Positions 52,487 to 64,000 of a DNA stretch of 64,000 nt are shown piece by piece; positions within the stretch are counted from its first letter, which is position 1, and every line of letters begins with the position of its first letter. The stretch covers positions 670,501 to 734,500 of the forward strand of contig LR746270.1 in the NCBI GenBank assembly GCA_902729315.2, given 5' to 3'. The DNA is from Spirodela intermedia (Eukaryota; Streptophyta; Magnoliopsida; Alismatales; Araceae). The notes below the pieces were generated by a model. It ran no database searches. It was not told the DNA's origin and saw nothing but the letters and a program-made list of their open reading frames with translations. Both the position numbers and the translations under genes were made by a program.

Positions 52487-55400
52487 CTATATGCCGAGAA
52501 TGAAAGCATGTACTTCTGCCCAACTGGAAACTGTGTAGAGAACACCGGAGAGGCCCTTCCAGACAGGGGAGGCCCCTCCATCGAGAAGCCTCTGTTTCTT
52601 CACCAGCCCGGCGAAGAGCGGGACAAAGGAAACACCGAAGTGGGAGCCCACCTGCCTTAAGCTTCCGCTTGATCCGATCACAATACCCACATCCGCCTCC
52701 AGCAGGCAGAGCAGGTCGCCCACCGAGTCTCCAATGTAGACAGATAGATGCTTGGGGGAGTTCTGAAGGATATCTTTCAAGGCCTGGATCTTGTCCAGTG
52801 GGGTCTCCATCTTCCGCACGATTTCCCCAGTTGAGATGGATTCTTCGTATTGGAACTCGTTTGAATGTATGCTCAGAACATCGAGGCCTCCTGTTTATGG
52901 ATGTTGCGGGCCGTCAGCCCATTTCAGTAGCTGCTATAAACTGGAATAAAAACCGTATAATATCTATAAAAAAATCTGTAAAGAACCAAAATCAGGAGAG
53001 GTGATGATTTTCGAGGTTCCTCTTTGTTTAGCGGAAATTTTCATCTTGCAGATTCAACATAAACCAAAATCTTCTTTTCATACAAATATTTTCACCAAAA
53101 CCAGGAAATCCAAAGATTTAATCGATGAAGGATGAGATTTGACGAGGGCAGCAGAAAATGGCATCATACCAAAACAATCGCGGAATGTACCAGTAAGCAT
53201 GGAAGATAGTGCTTCAGATATTTACCGATTATGGCAATCTATTACTTCGTGCTGATATATTTTTTTTATTCATAACTCGTGGATAGACTCTTCTAGTCAA
53301 CTTCTATCTTTAATTTTTTGCAAATATGAACGCCGATGTATATGCAAATATAAAAACTCAAGTAGAGACTGTAAATACAATGATATTGTAAGAAGACTGC
53401 TAAAAAAGCAACTATCCTACCGTGATAATGATGATCACAAAATAGACTCAATTTATCAAATAAAAGGTTGTATATCATGTATCAATTGTGCACTCATCAC
53501 ATAGTTCAAACGATCAAAAATTTGGTATTAGGAGCCGGTATGAAGGCATTTGGAGCAGAATGACTCGAGATATTTCAGACAAATTTGGTCGGCTAGCAAC
53601 ATTAGCATACACGTAAAGGGTGAGCTAGCACCCCAAGTCGACCAATATAGTAGAAGAGCAAGCTGCTTGATGTTTAATAGGATTAGTGGCACTCGAGAAG
53701 AGCCTTGGAGGAATAGAGAAGACGAACATGGACCACTTGAAAATTTTGGAGTTTAATATCACCTTTTCCTCTGATTTTTCAACTCCCCAAACAAAGAGCG
53801 TAACCTTGTTCGACCCTATCCAAACAGCGACTTGAACACTACAACTAAGCTCTTTTACTGCTTGGTAGCATGGGACGGCCAGGGGGAATGGTAGGATCAT
53901 CTACTCCAATCTTCAGGAAAAAAAAATTATCTATATATATATATATATATATATATTAAAATCCATATTTTTTGAATTTCTATTTTGTATTAACTTTTCG
54001 TTTTTATATTTTTCATTTATACAAGACAATTTATATCGTCCACCATATGGCATCTCATTTTAAAATGATGCAGCAGAAATATGGGGAATTTCATTGGAGT
54101 CATAGACGGAGATAAGGAAGATATGAATAGCAAAAATGGCAGGCCAGCAACAAAGTTAGTCATTTTAAATGCTGTCACTACAATCGGTTTTTTCTTTCCG
54201 ATAGTGATGGAGGGAAAACACTTGACTCCTCTCCTATCAGCTCTTTAGCAAGCTCTAGATATGCAGAACTGAAGCGTTTGATTCCAAGGGTTTCATCAAA
54301 GTTAGTCACATAAATGCTGCCCTCTTCAACTCTCTCCCAGAATATAATAGAAGATAAAGTAATTTTAAATCCATCGGGCCCAGACATTCTTGCCGTTTAT
54401 GGACTTATCTGGCCTCCCCCATTCAGCTATGGTATTCCTGCGACTTCTATAGCCTTCATGGAGTCCTTGGAACAAGAAAGAAGCTCTCCCACACATGCTC
54501 AGGAAGTCCCCCCTTCAGTTCAGGTATGATCCGAATTAACTCCATTTCAGATAATGAGAATGTAATTTTTCCATTTCTAATTTTAACCTTGTTCACTATA
54601 CTAGCTATACTGGCTATGTTATCCAAGATCAGATACTTACCTGCGGGGTTTTCTTTTGATCTACTTCCCTTGTAATTCTGAACTTTATTTAATAGGTGCG
54701 ATGGTGTTGACTTTCCAATGATGTACAAGGAGTCCACTATTGCTTTCTAAGTTGTTACTCAGGATACCAGGGAATAAAGAAATAGGACAGAATAGAGAAG
54801 CCACAACAAACAAGAACAGGTGAGCACATATTGTTCCTACTCTTCACATCCCACATATCAGTAACCACACACAACCTATTCTAGACTTATAAACCAATAC
54901 GAGGTGAGAGAATTACGGCCGCTTTTTAACTTTTTACTAAGGCACAAAGATTGGTGACTGGAAATATGCCTCTCCGGTTATTTTGAGAAGAGAAGAACGA
55001 CCCAATATCGTCGCTCACTGCACATCCTGAGCGTCTCTCTCACTAATCTTCTTCAAGGCGTTATAAGAACTGTTCTGCTCTTTAAAATTGAAAAGATACT
55101 CTCGTTGAATGGGAAAAAGGCAGATTTGTTTCTCCTTCCAAAATTTATTTTCTGTTCACCGTTCTCCACTCATCTTCTACTCGATGATATTCGTAGGATA
55201 TGAAGTTCCAAGTACTGGGACAATACTTATTTTCTTTTTCAAGTCAGACGGAGGTTTTCTGTTACTTCGCACATAAAGTTTAACTGTGCAGTTTTTGTGA
55301 ATGACACTTGAGTTAATGACTATAATTCAAGTTACAGATGTCAATTTTCAAAATATCCTTATTTCAGGATTAATAGACCACAACATGCCAGCATTGGTGC

Positions 55401-58400
55401 TTTCGAATGACTGTGTATAAGATAAAATCATACCTGACGAAAAGGCAGACCTAATGAGATCCCCACACCAGCAGTAAGAAAGCAAATGAATATCTCCATT
55501 TAGCTCTTCTTTCTTCATCACAATATTCTGGAAAAACCTTTTGCATCCATCCTGGAGGATCAGACGTTCCCCAGCTCGTTTAATATCCTCTATATTCAAG
55601 CCCTTCAAAACCTCAGATTCACACACTCTCAAATTTGCCCTCTTCTCAAACTCTGAAAGCTGCTCCAATGCTTTAAGTAAACCTTCATAATCGAAGTCTT
55701 TAGCTGAAATAGAAAAAAATAGGCACATAAGTGGAAACATATGAGCTAGATTTGTCATTATCCAACTGCTTACACATTTTCGCACGAACATCTCTGCGGG
55801 GTGGATTAATTAAAGAACCGACTAAGCTATTTTACCATGCTTACATTCTTCTGTGGTGAGAATATTTTCTATGCACTGTTCGTACTCCTCAGTGTACTGA
55901 CTGGAAAGGGCCTTCCACGAACTTCTCAGATCAGAAGACTTTCGGACATTTGGATCATCTCTATCAGACCCGTCAGCCTTTGGTGTGCGCAATATTGCGA
56001 TCTCTGCTAAAATTGCCGAAGAATCCACCACTGTGCATGTCAAATCGAAGTCAGAAAAGAGAATAAGACGCTGCTCCAAGGGATCATGCAATCTGGTCAA
56101 AGGGACCGTAGTTCGTTGCGAAATTGGCTGAGCGCAAAAAAATTCAATCTCCAATTTAACTGCTTGAAGATAGAGCTTTTCTATCACTTCAAGCTCCTCT
56201 CCAGTCAAAGACACACTTAGTTTGTCCAGCAACTCCTCTATCTGCAATGCTGCTGTCTGCAAACATCAAAGTATGTAAGCAAAAATCATACGTCTAGTTG
56301 AAATTATAGAAGACCAAGAAGTGTCATGACGGTGACATCTCAATACTAACCTCGAAATTGATTGGGGAATAATTGTCAATCCACTTCTTGTAGGGATGAC
56401 TGTTCTCATCAGGTCCCAAATTTTTCACAATTTCCTTACCCAGAAATGCATACAGCCTCATGCAAGGGGTCATAGCACCAACTGTGTATGCAGCAATCTT
56501 TGTCTTTTCAAATGGAGTGGCAATTTTCGCAGGAGCTTTACCCCCTTCAACTATCCCAGATGCTGTCGCTAGCAAGAAGTTGGTGTATTTTACAGTTGCA
56601 GGGTTGGGAATGATCTCCTTGGTGATATCAACGCCCCATTCCTACAAAAAAGATTTCTGTAAGGGAGAAAATATATCTTACGAATGATCAAGAATGGAGA
56701 TACGACTCGAATGACAATGAGATAGCAAAGAAGTAAAAATGGCAACTACGTCCGTATACGCAGGGAAACTATGAAGAACTGCTACTCACCTGCACCTCGC
56801 ATTTGTTCATGGCATTGGTAGATATTGCGAGAAAATAGCCACTTCACTAATTTCGTCCCGTAGTCTTCCTACTTATTCACAGTAAGAGATTCCTGTGGCA
56901 GCTGTATATATATTTTTTGCACCACATACATAAAAATACTTATTTGATGAGGTCAACATATCCTGAACGTTGAATTAGGATGGTTCTGTTGATCATCATA
57001 GAAAACATGCCTTGTCCCGTCAACATGGAGCTGGCTAAGAGTCGAGAGCTTGGACTGCTCGAAGACACTAGTGAGTTTTTCAACTTACTGTATACCTGAT
57101 TTTTATTGACCCAGATCATTAGCTTCACACATTTCTATTGTTCCATTTTAGGTCTACTAAGTTGAATTTAAAAACCAGCACATTACAAATGGGAGCCTGA
57201 AAAAATGATTATAAAAGCGAAATATAAACAATTTAATTTTAGTTACACGAGAGAGACACACACGTGGTTAGAGGACTCTGACTTAGATTCTTTAAGAGAA
57301 TTCAATTGTCCCCACTTCTGCAGGTTAAAAGGTACGCTTCATTAATTTTACAGTTCGCCTTTTCATTTTTATCCTTTGTCAAATCTTCAGTCTTCTTTCC
57401 TCTTTCGTTCCTTATCTACAAGTTTTAAAAGCCTAGCTTGTTTCTAGGAACAAAAAATACTATACGCAATGCCTAAGGGATATCGGATATCAGCAGATGA
57501 GGTTTGGCAAATGGTCGAGCTATTCAATGAAGAAATATCTTAATTTCCAATTATGTAATTGTAGGCATTACTTTTGACTTTATCCACATGTAATGTTACT
57601 TAGTCAAATCATAATCTCATTTTCTTCCCGCAAAAATCACTATTTAATCCTTCAATAAATCATTGACCTTGAGGATTGCAAAAAGGTTAGATATAAGTAA
57701 TACAATTTATTAAAGGGAAGGGGACACAATTAAAGTGGTAATGGACACAATTAAGAAGAAGCCACGAATAGATATGTCTTACTCACGGTTTAAATCATCT
57801 GACTAATCCTTGTAGCCACGACGGTCTTCTGAACTTTATGGGACAATGATTTAGATCTCAAATTCTAACGAAGACATTCGACAATCCACTGGTGTGCTTG
57901 CTCTGTTCTATTTAATTCCATTTTATTCGAGATGATAAAAATCCCATAAAATAGTTCAAGGGAAAGAAAACAAGAAAGAAACCAAAAATCAAGAAAGAAA
58001 AAGGAGGGACGGCAAGCCCCAAATCTTACCTCAACAATGGAGTCGTGCATCTTCAACTCTTTCAAGACAGCCTTCTTTAGTTCGCTTATTGCAGATGCAG
58101 CATCCTCATCGTCGGCGCAATCTTCGGCTATCTCATAGCTAACATATAAAAATAATTCGCAAGACAACAGGAAACGAATTAGCACCCCAACAGATGGAAT
58201 ACGCCTCGTTGTGCGCGAATGTGAAAGGTGAAGGGAGGATTATGGGGTGCAACAACAGAAAGGAATCTGCTGAAACGGAAGGACCGAAAGAGAGGAAGCA
58301 ATGAATGATGGAACTCACGCTTGTACAAACGTTTTAAGAAAGTGAAAATCCTGGGCAATGTAGTGCCGGAAAGTGTCCAGCTCTAAACCCCCGGCGGCCA

Positions 58401-58782
58401 AGCAGACCACGAAAGGCGTATAAGCAGCGAGCAGCGCCTCCTTCTGCGATTTATTCCAGAATCTCCTCGCCACGGACCCTTCCTCGGCCGCCGCCGCCGC
58501 CGCCGCTACAATCTCCATATCGGGTCTCCCTCCCCCTCCTCGATGGACACGAAAATCAGAGCAAGAGAACAAACACCTCGCGGAAAACACCCTCGTCCCC
58601 CGAGAGAGACTCCACCCGGCGACGATTAACGGGGATCTCCCCAACAAACCGCTCGCGAGGTTCTCCGGAGGCGAACAGCAGGATCCGCGATAGATCCCTG
58701 AGAAGATCCCGGGGAAAGCCGACGCCACAGACCTAGGGCTAACGATCAGAACCCCCCGAAGCGCCCCGCAGAGGAATCGCAT
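52487..58782 (-). CDS. TH2: Bifunctional TH2: TenA-like + HAD thiamine-phosphate phosphatase
   Basis: Six exons, 58782-58319, 58138-58030, 56641-56351, 56256-55845, 55703-55434 and 52890-52487, total 1950 bases (649 residues; Arabidopsis TH2 is about 617). Residues 1-88 look like a mitochondrial targeting region rich in Arg/Ser. Met89 (MEIVAAAAAA) could start a cytosolic form. TenA/THI-4 spans ~95-330 (FWNKSQKEALLAAYTPFV, IAAYTVGAMTPCMRLYAFLG). The HAD phosphatase begins with LILFSDFDLTCTVVD near residue 357 (DxD motif) and ends with IGDSVGDLLCLLEADVGIVI. In Arabidopsis TH2 dephosphorylates thiamine monophosphate; the TenA part salvages or repairs aminopyrimidine precursors. The fifth intron is ~2.5 kb and AT-rich. 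All key motifs are intact. Confidence 0.93.
53935..53956. repeat. (TA)n microsatellite in the TH2 large intron
   Basis: About eleven TA units lie in the 2.5-kb intron between TH2 exons 5 and 6. No coding sequence is seen in that intron. Confidence 0.9.
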
Positions 58783-60250
58783 CAACTCCCGCCTAACCAG
58801 AGAGAAAGATAGAGAACAAGAACGAGAGAGAGAGAGAGAGAGAGATGAAAATGGAGGAGACGGTGCGCAGCTTCTTGTAGGATGGTGGGAGAAGTGGGAA
58901 GTGAGGAGGTTGGTGGTTACAGGAGGAGAGACCAGCCGCCGGTGTGCTTTTTCATGGTCTTCCCGTGGGAGGAAACAACGACGACGACGACGACGACCGA
59001 AGGAAAGCAGGAGCAGGGCGGCGTGGCCGTTCGGGAATCGTTCCGAGTCGGCGGTTGGAGGTTGACGACCACATGGTGGACGATGACGACGATAATCTCC
59101 TCCCTCGCTCTTACCCTGCTCTGCAGCCTCCCTTTAATCTCCCGCTCTCCCCACGCCATTCCTCCCCAGAGGTTCATCTTAAGTTAAACACTCGACGAGG
59201 GACATCAGAAACGACTCGGGCCGGGTCCAATTCCGGGCCCAGCCCGGCCCAAGATACGAGCAATAATGCGACATGGGATCGGGCCCGTGAGGCGCAATAA
59301 TGCAGCCCCCGAGATCGGTTCGCTATGTACTACGCGACAAACGGATGGGGCCGGTCGGTGTGGACCGGTCGGTCCGGACCGAGGCACCCCCCCCCCTCTC
59401 CTGGGACGGGTAGGTGCGGCCCGCGGAGCCCAGCAGCGGGTCAAAGTAGGCTGTTCTGGACCGGCCTGATCCGAGCGGCAACTTCGTATCCTGAGCCTGT
59501 TGGTTCACTCGGCCCACCAACTTGCCGGCGGTGGCGGCGCCACGTCACTGCCGCGTCAACCTGAATTAACAAGGTAAGAAGTCGTTCACCTCATACCTTT
59601 TAGTATTAAAAATGATTATGGCGGTATTCTCTAAGACTGGATTTTTTTTTATTTGGTTCTTGAGACAGAATGACTAAATTATCCTTTACAGTTTCTCCAG
59701 GAGTGCAAGGATAAAAGGTTGAAATGTCAGGTCATAAGGGTAAAAACTCAATAACAGCAACCGCCCCCTCTCATTTTAATAAGTCAAAGCTGAGTTTCTA
59801 GTGATATCTTTGACTTTGAGACGAACCCAAGAAAGGAAAAATGCCGTCCCGGTGATCAACGATTTTCAGGCCCCCAAAAGTCCCACCCCACCGACCATAA
59901 TTTATGGAGTAGATGACGCTTCGTTGTGTTTTCCACATGATATGTCGGCGGCCGTCGGCCAGCTGAAGCGGGCTCTCCCGGTTCTAGAAAAATCGTATCC
60001 AAGGAGATCTATCTTTCTCTCCGAATACGTCAGAAATTTGACGTGGACGTTGACCTCAACCAAAACTTGGTCAACAGGCCAATCTCCACGTCTTCCCAGC
60101 CTACCCTTTCAGTGAAATAAAAAAAAACTTATTTAATCTCTAAACTGTCGATTGTCCGGAAAAACCTGGGGCGACGACGAGGGGCGACTCGGCGGCGGCC
60201 AGACAGATCTACACTTGGAGTCGGGGAGTCCGAGCCGGGCGGCGGCGCCG
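58783..60250. promoter_or_regulatory. TH2 promoter and GDSL 3' flank
   Basis: The TH2 leader has (GA)n at ~58823-58846. A (GAC)n-like stretch at ~58975-59000 and a GC-rich patch with repeated gggccggg/cggaccg words (~59215-59400) follow. Several open frames are random in composition. The right end is the 3' flank of the GDSL gene. No gene is supported. Confidence 0.4.
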
Positions 60251-61026
60251 CTAGGCGCGGGCGTCGTCGAGGGCGAGGGCGGTGCTGAGGTTCATGGGGG
60301 AAATGTGATCAAGGGAGCCGCTGAGCATCTGGTCAACGATGATTCGGTTGGCGCGCTCGGTGGGATGGAAGGCGTCCCAGAAGACGTAGACGCTGCGGTC
60401 GGGGCAGAGGTTGGAGGCGATGGTGCAGAGACCGATCCCGTTGTATGGCCCCTGGCCGCAGCAAGCTTCCTTGGACGTCTCGAAACCTGCGGTGGAAGAG
60501 GGAAGAGTTGACTCGGAGTCAGATCGGTGAAGAGCTCGTCGTGTTTGTGGCCGAGGCTGTGTGGTTGGGCTCAGCTCGGTCCCGCCCGGAGAGAGGAGCC
60601 CAGAAAAATTATGAGAGAGAGAGAGAGAGAGGCCCAAATAATTGTCTCGTATTTGACATGGGGTCGTCAAGAAAAGCACTCTTGAGAATGAACCCAGAAA
60701 AAGAGATGGGGACGAGAGAGAAACAGAGAGAGAGAAACTAAGATAACTATAGGGAGATATAGAAGAAGGGAGAGAGAGAGAGAAGCCCGGAAAATACGTT
60801 CGGATGAATTTCAGTGCGAGCCCGCTGTCTGAACCCACGCGGAAAATAATGAGAGAGAGAGAGAGAGATAGAAGCCCGGAAAATGGGTTCGGATGAAGTT
60901 CAGTCGGAGCCTGTCTGAACACACGTGTAAAGTAATGAGAGTGAGAGACCCAGATGAATGTGGACATAAAGTCTGGGCTGAGCTCTCTGCGTCAACCTAA
61001 ATTAACCCATGTGAAAAATAATGAGC

Positions 61027-61065
<39 letters not shown>

Positions 61066-62390
61066 CGGTGTTACTGGTACATTGCCGACTACTGGTCAGA
61101 AAAAGCGAGGCCTAGACTTTCGAGAGAGAAGCTATAGAAAAAGCTACATGCAGCTAAAATGGAGAGAAAATGCTTACGTGGCCCAATGAGGAGCTAGTAA
61201 TAGAGTTGCACGAGATATAGTTCGGATCTATGTAATTACCGTATTTTTCGGGCTCGGTGATGAAGGTCATGTGCATATTGAAAGCGTTGGCGGCGATGAA
61301 GACGTTGGAGCCGATCTCCTTGTTGAGCTCGCCGATGAGTTCCACCAGCTGGGGGTTGAACAGGCCGGCGGCGCGCTGCAGCTCCGGGTCGCACTCGCCG
61401 TTGGTGCCCCTCATGGCCAGCTCCGCCGGCACGCACCCCAGCGGCCCCGTCCCCGTCACGAGCACCCGCCGAGCTCCCAGATTGTACATATTCTGCGCAG
61501 TCGCCGCCGCAGGTTCAGAAGAAAGCCGCCGGAAGAACTCCGAGAGCTCGACGGAGGAGAAGAACTCTGAGAGCTCGCCGGAGATGGAGTCTGACTCACC
61601 GCGAGGATCTTCCGGTACTCGGAGATGAGGTAGTCGACGTAGTCGGGGAGGGCGAACTGGCGGGACCTGGCGGAGAAGGGGACGAGGTAGTAGTTGTTGA
61701 CGAAATCGTTGCCGCCGAGGGTGATGAGCACGAGGGCCTGGTTGATCAGCCGCCGCGCCGCCACGGGACCGATGAGGTTGCTCACTCGCTCCTGGTACTG
61801 CTGGAAGTACTCCATCTGCCGCGTGATCCTTATGATGTTCATCTGCAGACGGAGCACCACCGTTCGTCAGAAAACCAGAAGCAGAAACGCCGGTGGGGGA
61901 AGAGAAGCTGAGGAGGGCGGCTGTGGCACTTACGAACTGTATGCCGGTGTCGTTGAGAATTCCGATCCCGGCTGAGGCGAAGTTGGCGCCGACGAGAAGG
62001 TTCTCTCCGTCGAGATCAGGGCTCAAGTATGGCAGCGTCGGCTCTGCCCCTAGTTTCTCACCTGCAGTGATCAGTCACAGTACACCCATAACTCACATCA
62101 TCAAGAGCTACAGAGCTACAAAGAGAGAGAGAGAGAGAGATGAGCTTACTGATGATGTCGGGGATGTTGAGGCCATTGGAGAAGCGGCCAGAGGGGGTGT
62201 GAGTTGGGGAGTCGATGCCGTAGGGCGGCGCGTCGGCGCGGGCGGTTGTGGCCAGGTAGTTGTTGTTGCCGTTATCAACTAGAGAGTCGCCGAAGATGAA
62301 GAAGGCCCGGGGGGCTGCGGTGGAGACGGCGAGGTTGCCGAGGGCCAGAAGCCCCGCGAAAGCTGCGAGGAGCACAGTGGCGGCGCCCAT
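60251..62390 (-). CDS. GDSL esterase/lipase
   Basis: Five exons, 62390-62150, 62061-61934, 61842-61600, 61492-61240 and 60486-60251, total 1101 bases (366 residues, typical). A signal peptide ([20 protein letters not shown]) indicates secretion. SGNH blocks are complete: block [18 protein letters not shown] with nucleophile Ser, block II Gly in NFASAGIGI, block [13 protein letters not shown] and block [11 protein letters not shown] with the Asp-x-x-His pair. [14 protein letters not shown] matches plant GDSL proteins of the LTL1/At5g33370 group. Acyl hydrolysis of cell-wall, cuticle or lipid esters is expected; the substrate is not readable. Introns are rich in GA repeats (61027-61063 and ~60615-60630, 60768-60781). 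A TATA-like element (minus strand) lies at 62473-62480, ~85 bases before the ATG. Confidence 0.94.
61027..61063. repeat. (GA)n microsatellite in GDSL intron
   Basis: A perfect GA tract of about 18 units lies in the intron between exons 4 and 5. Confidence 0.95.
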
Positions 62391-63440
62391 GGCTGCGGCC
62401 GGCGGCGAACTGTGACGGGAGAGAGGAGCGCCGGAGCTTGAAGAGGGTGGGACTGAGAAACCTCTGGGGGTCGCTTTATAGAGGCATGCCCATGAAGGGC
62501 GGCACCATTTTTAACAGAAAATGGTAAAAAACGTGGAGGGAAGCCCCTATCCTCGAGAATTTCTTCATCTACTGAATTCAATTTACGAAGATTCAGGACC
62601 AGAAGAGGTCTGCAGACGCAATAACTGCGGCCCTCGCTACCCCCACCACTGTTCGTATGATCAACTTGCAGGAGGGGAGCTCCAGCCGGGGGGGCCCTCG
62701 CGTCGTCATCAAGGCCCCCGTAACAGCGACTGGGTCAAGGTTGAAGCCGAAGGTTGCTTTCAGTCGAGATCACCAGGTATTTGAAGTAATCAATTCCTAA
62801 GGAAGAACTCATAATTCCCCCGTCTTCATGGTCCCGTTCGTGCTTGGGAATGTTCGAACATAGAATGCTCAACTGAGATCACCAACCCCTCGCCTCGGAG
62901 GGTTCTCCCTGATAGCGACTCATTAGGGTTTCGCAGCAGCCATGGCGTTTCCTCAGTTTGTCTGCTGGCCGCCGTCAAGCTCATGGATGAGGATGGATGG
63001 CGATGGAGGGCTAACCTCAATTTATTTTATTTTTTCACTTGACTTTGGTGAAGGACGAGGACCAGACAAAGCTGGTAGGAGCTCCAGCTTCCCCGACGAG
63101 TAAATGTCCTCCTATCCTATGCCAACTGGGGGAAGGCGGCCGAGGAACACAAACCATCACGGAAACCACAGTCCCCCTCCCGCCGTATTTACTACAGTGT
63201 CAGTCGGTGAGAGAGGGAGAGAGAGGGGTGACGTCTGAAAATTAAATAGCCGGAAAAAGTGTTGAGAAGGTGAGAATCGTGAGTCGAGGAAGCTCGCGTG
63301 AGTCGGGTTTACGGCACGGCTCCTCTCTCTCTCCCTCTCTCTCTCTTTCTCACCCTCCCTCCCCATCTCTCTCTCTCGCACAGTAAAGAGGGAACCCAAG
63401 GTCTTGTGTGACACCCCGGCATCCTTGTGCGTGGAGGGAC

Positions 63441-63473
<33 letters not shown>

Positions 63474-64000
63474 CCTTCAATCGCCCGTCATTCCTTGCGG
63501 GGTGGTAGGTCGCTAATAGCCATCCTCAATTAACATCTCCTCCCCGCCGCCCAGCATTATTCATTCGGACGGTAGCTTGGGGCACTCCCTTATTTATGTC
63601 CACAACCCCACCCCATTTACGCTGCTCACATGCTCTCCTCTCTCTCTGTCTCTCTTTCTCTCTCTACAGTGGCCGTTCGAACACTGTTACCGGCAGAGAA
63701 GACGTCCGGGCAGGAGGGGGATTCCATCTGCTCCCCCCGAGGCCGATAGCTGAGCGTGCTGCTCCGGCAACCCCGAATTACAGACGTCGTGCAGTCAATC
63801 ATTTCTACGAAACACCGCCGACGCGTGCATATTCACAGCGACGAAAGATAGATCCGAAGGAACTCCCTCCTCGCAGTTAATGTTCCGCCAGCTGGGCTCC
63901 TCCCTCCCTCCACCGCACCACCCCCATCTGGGTGCACCTTCGCCTCTCCTTTTCCTCTCTCTCTCTATCTCTATCTCTACTTGGATATCACTTTCCGAGC
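62391..64000. other. Distal flank with CT-rich DNA
   Basis: The first ~150 bases are the GDSL leader and promoter. The rest contains many CT/GA tracts (63322-63345, 63363-63377, 63441-63470, 63955-63975) and GC-rich blocks, but no frame with a recognisable motif. It may be the promoter of a gene beyond the window. Confidence 0.4.

Noticed and set aside
59801-60115. Plus-strand frame of 104 codons
   Set aside because: No motif, no splice context, and composition like random sequence; not called as a gene.

Overview
The window is nuclear DNA of a flowering plant. The evidence is spliceosomal introns with GT/AG borders, plant-only families (plasmodesmata-located protein, AWPM-19, SMAP1, RIN13-like, PLS-class PPR, chloroplast beta-amylase, TH2), a cytosolic-type tRNA-Phe, and relics of Ty3/gypsy and Ty1/copia retrotransposons. 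Several genes have very GC-rich first exons, the flanks are AT-rich, and GA/CT microsatellites crowd the gene starts. That pattern suggests a monocot (possibly an early-diverging, compact one), but the species cannot be fixed from the sequence alone. No bacterial, viral or plasmid genes, CRISPR arrays or biosynthetic clusters are present.

Layout. 1-2.4 kb: one small coiled-coil gene (+). 2.4-8.25 kb: an AT-rich island with a copia start fragment (+) abutting a decayed gypsy element (-) that has two diverged LTRs. 8.7-31.7 kb: gene island with a PDLP (-), a TPR-like gene (+), a nine-exon NTF2/RRM G3BP-like gene (-), a RIN13-like gene (+), an IMK2-like LRR pseudokinase receptor (-) and chloroplast beta-amylase BAM1 (-). 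33.3-37.5 kb: ESCRT-I subunit ELC (-), INO80 subunit IES6 (-) and the auxin-response peptide SMAP1 (+). 38.3-43.3 kb: a second AT-rich island with a decayed copia element (-) and a diverged duplicate of a tRNA-Phe flank. 43.4-62.4 kb: tRNA-Phe (-), PPR (-), AWPM-19 (+), ARV1 (+), universal stress protein (+), bifunctional thiamine protein TH2 (-) and GDSL esterase/lipase (-). The last 1.6 kb holds no gene I can support.

The genes do not form a pathway. They are ordinary independent plant loci, several arranged head-to-head (IES6/SMAP1, PPR/AWPM-19, G3BP/RIN13) or tail-to-tail (TPR/G3BP, RIN13/IMK2). Exon models were built by hand from splice consensus, reading frame and family similarity. In every model the exon lengths sum to whole codons, but none is backed by transcript data. 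I found no convincing undescribed system; the most unusual items are the two strongly GC-depleted retroelement graveyards, the decayed tRNA-Phe flank duplicate, and local tandem duplications.
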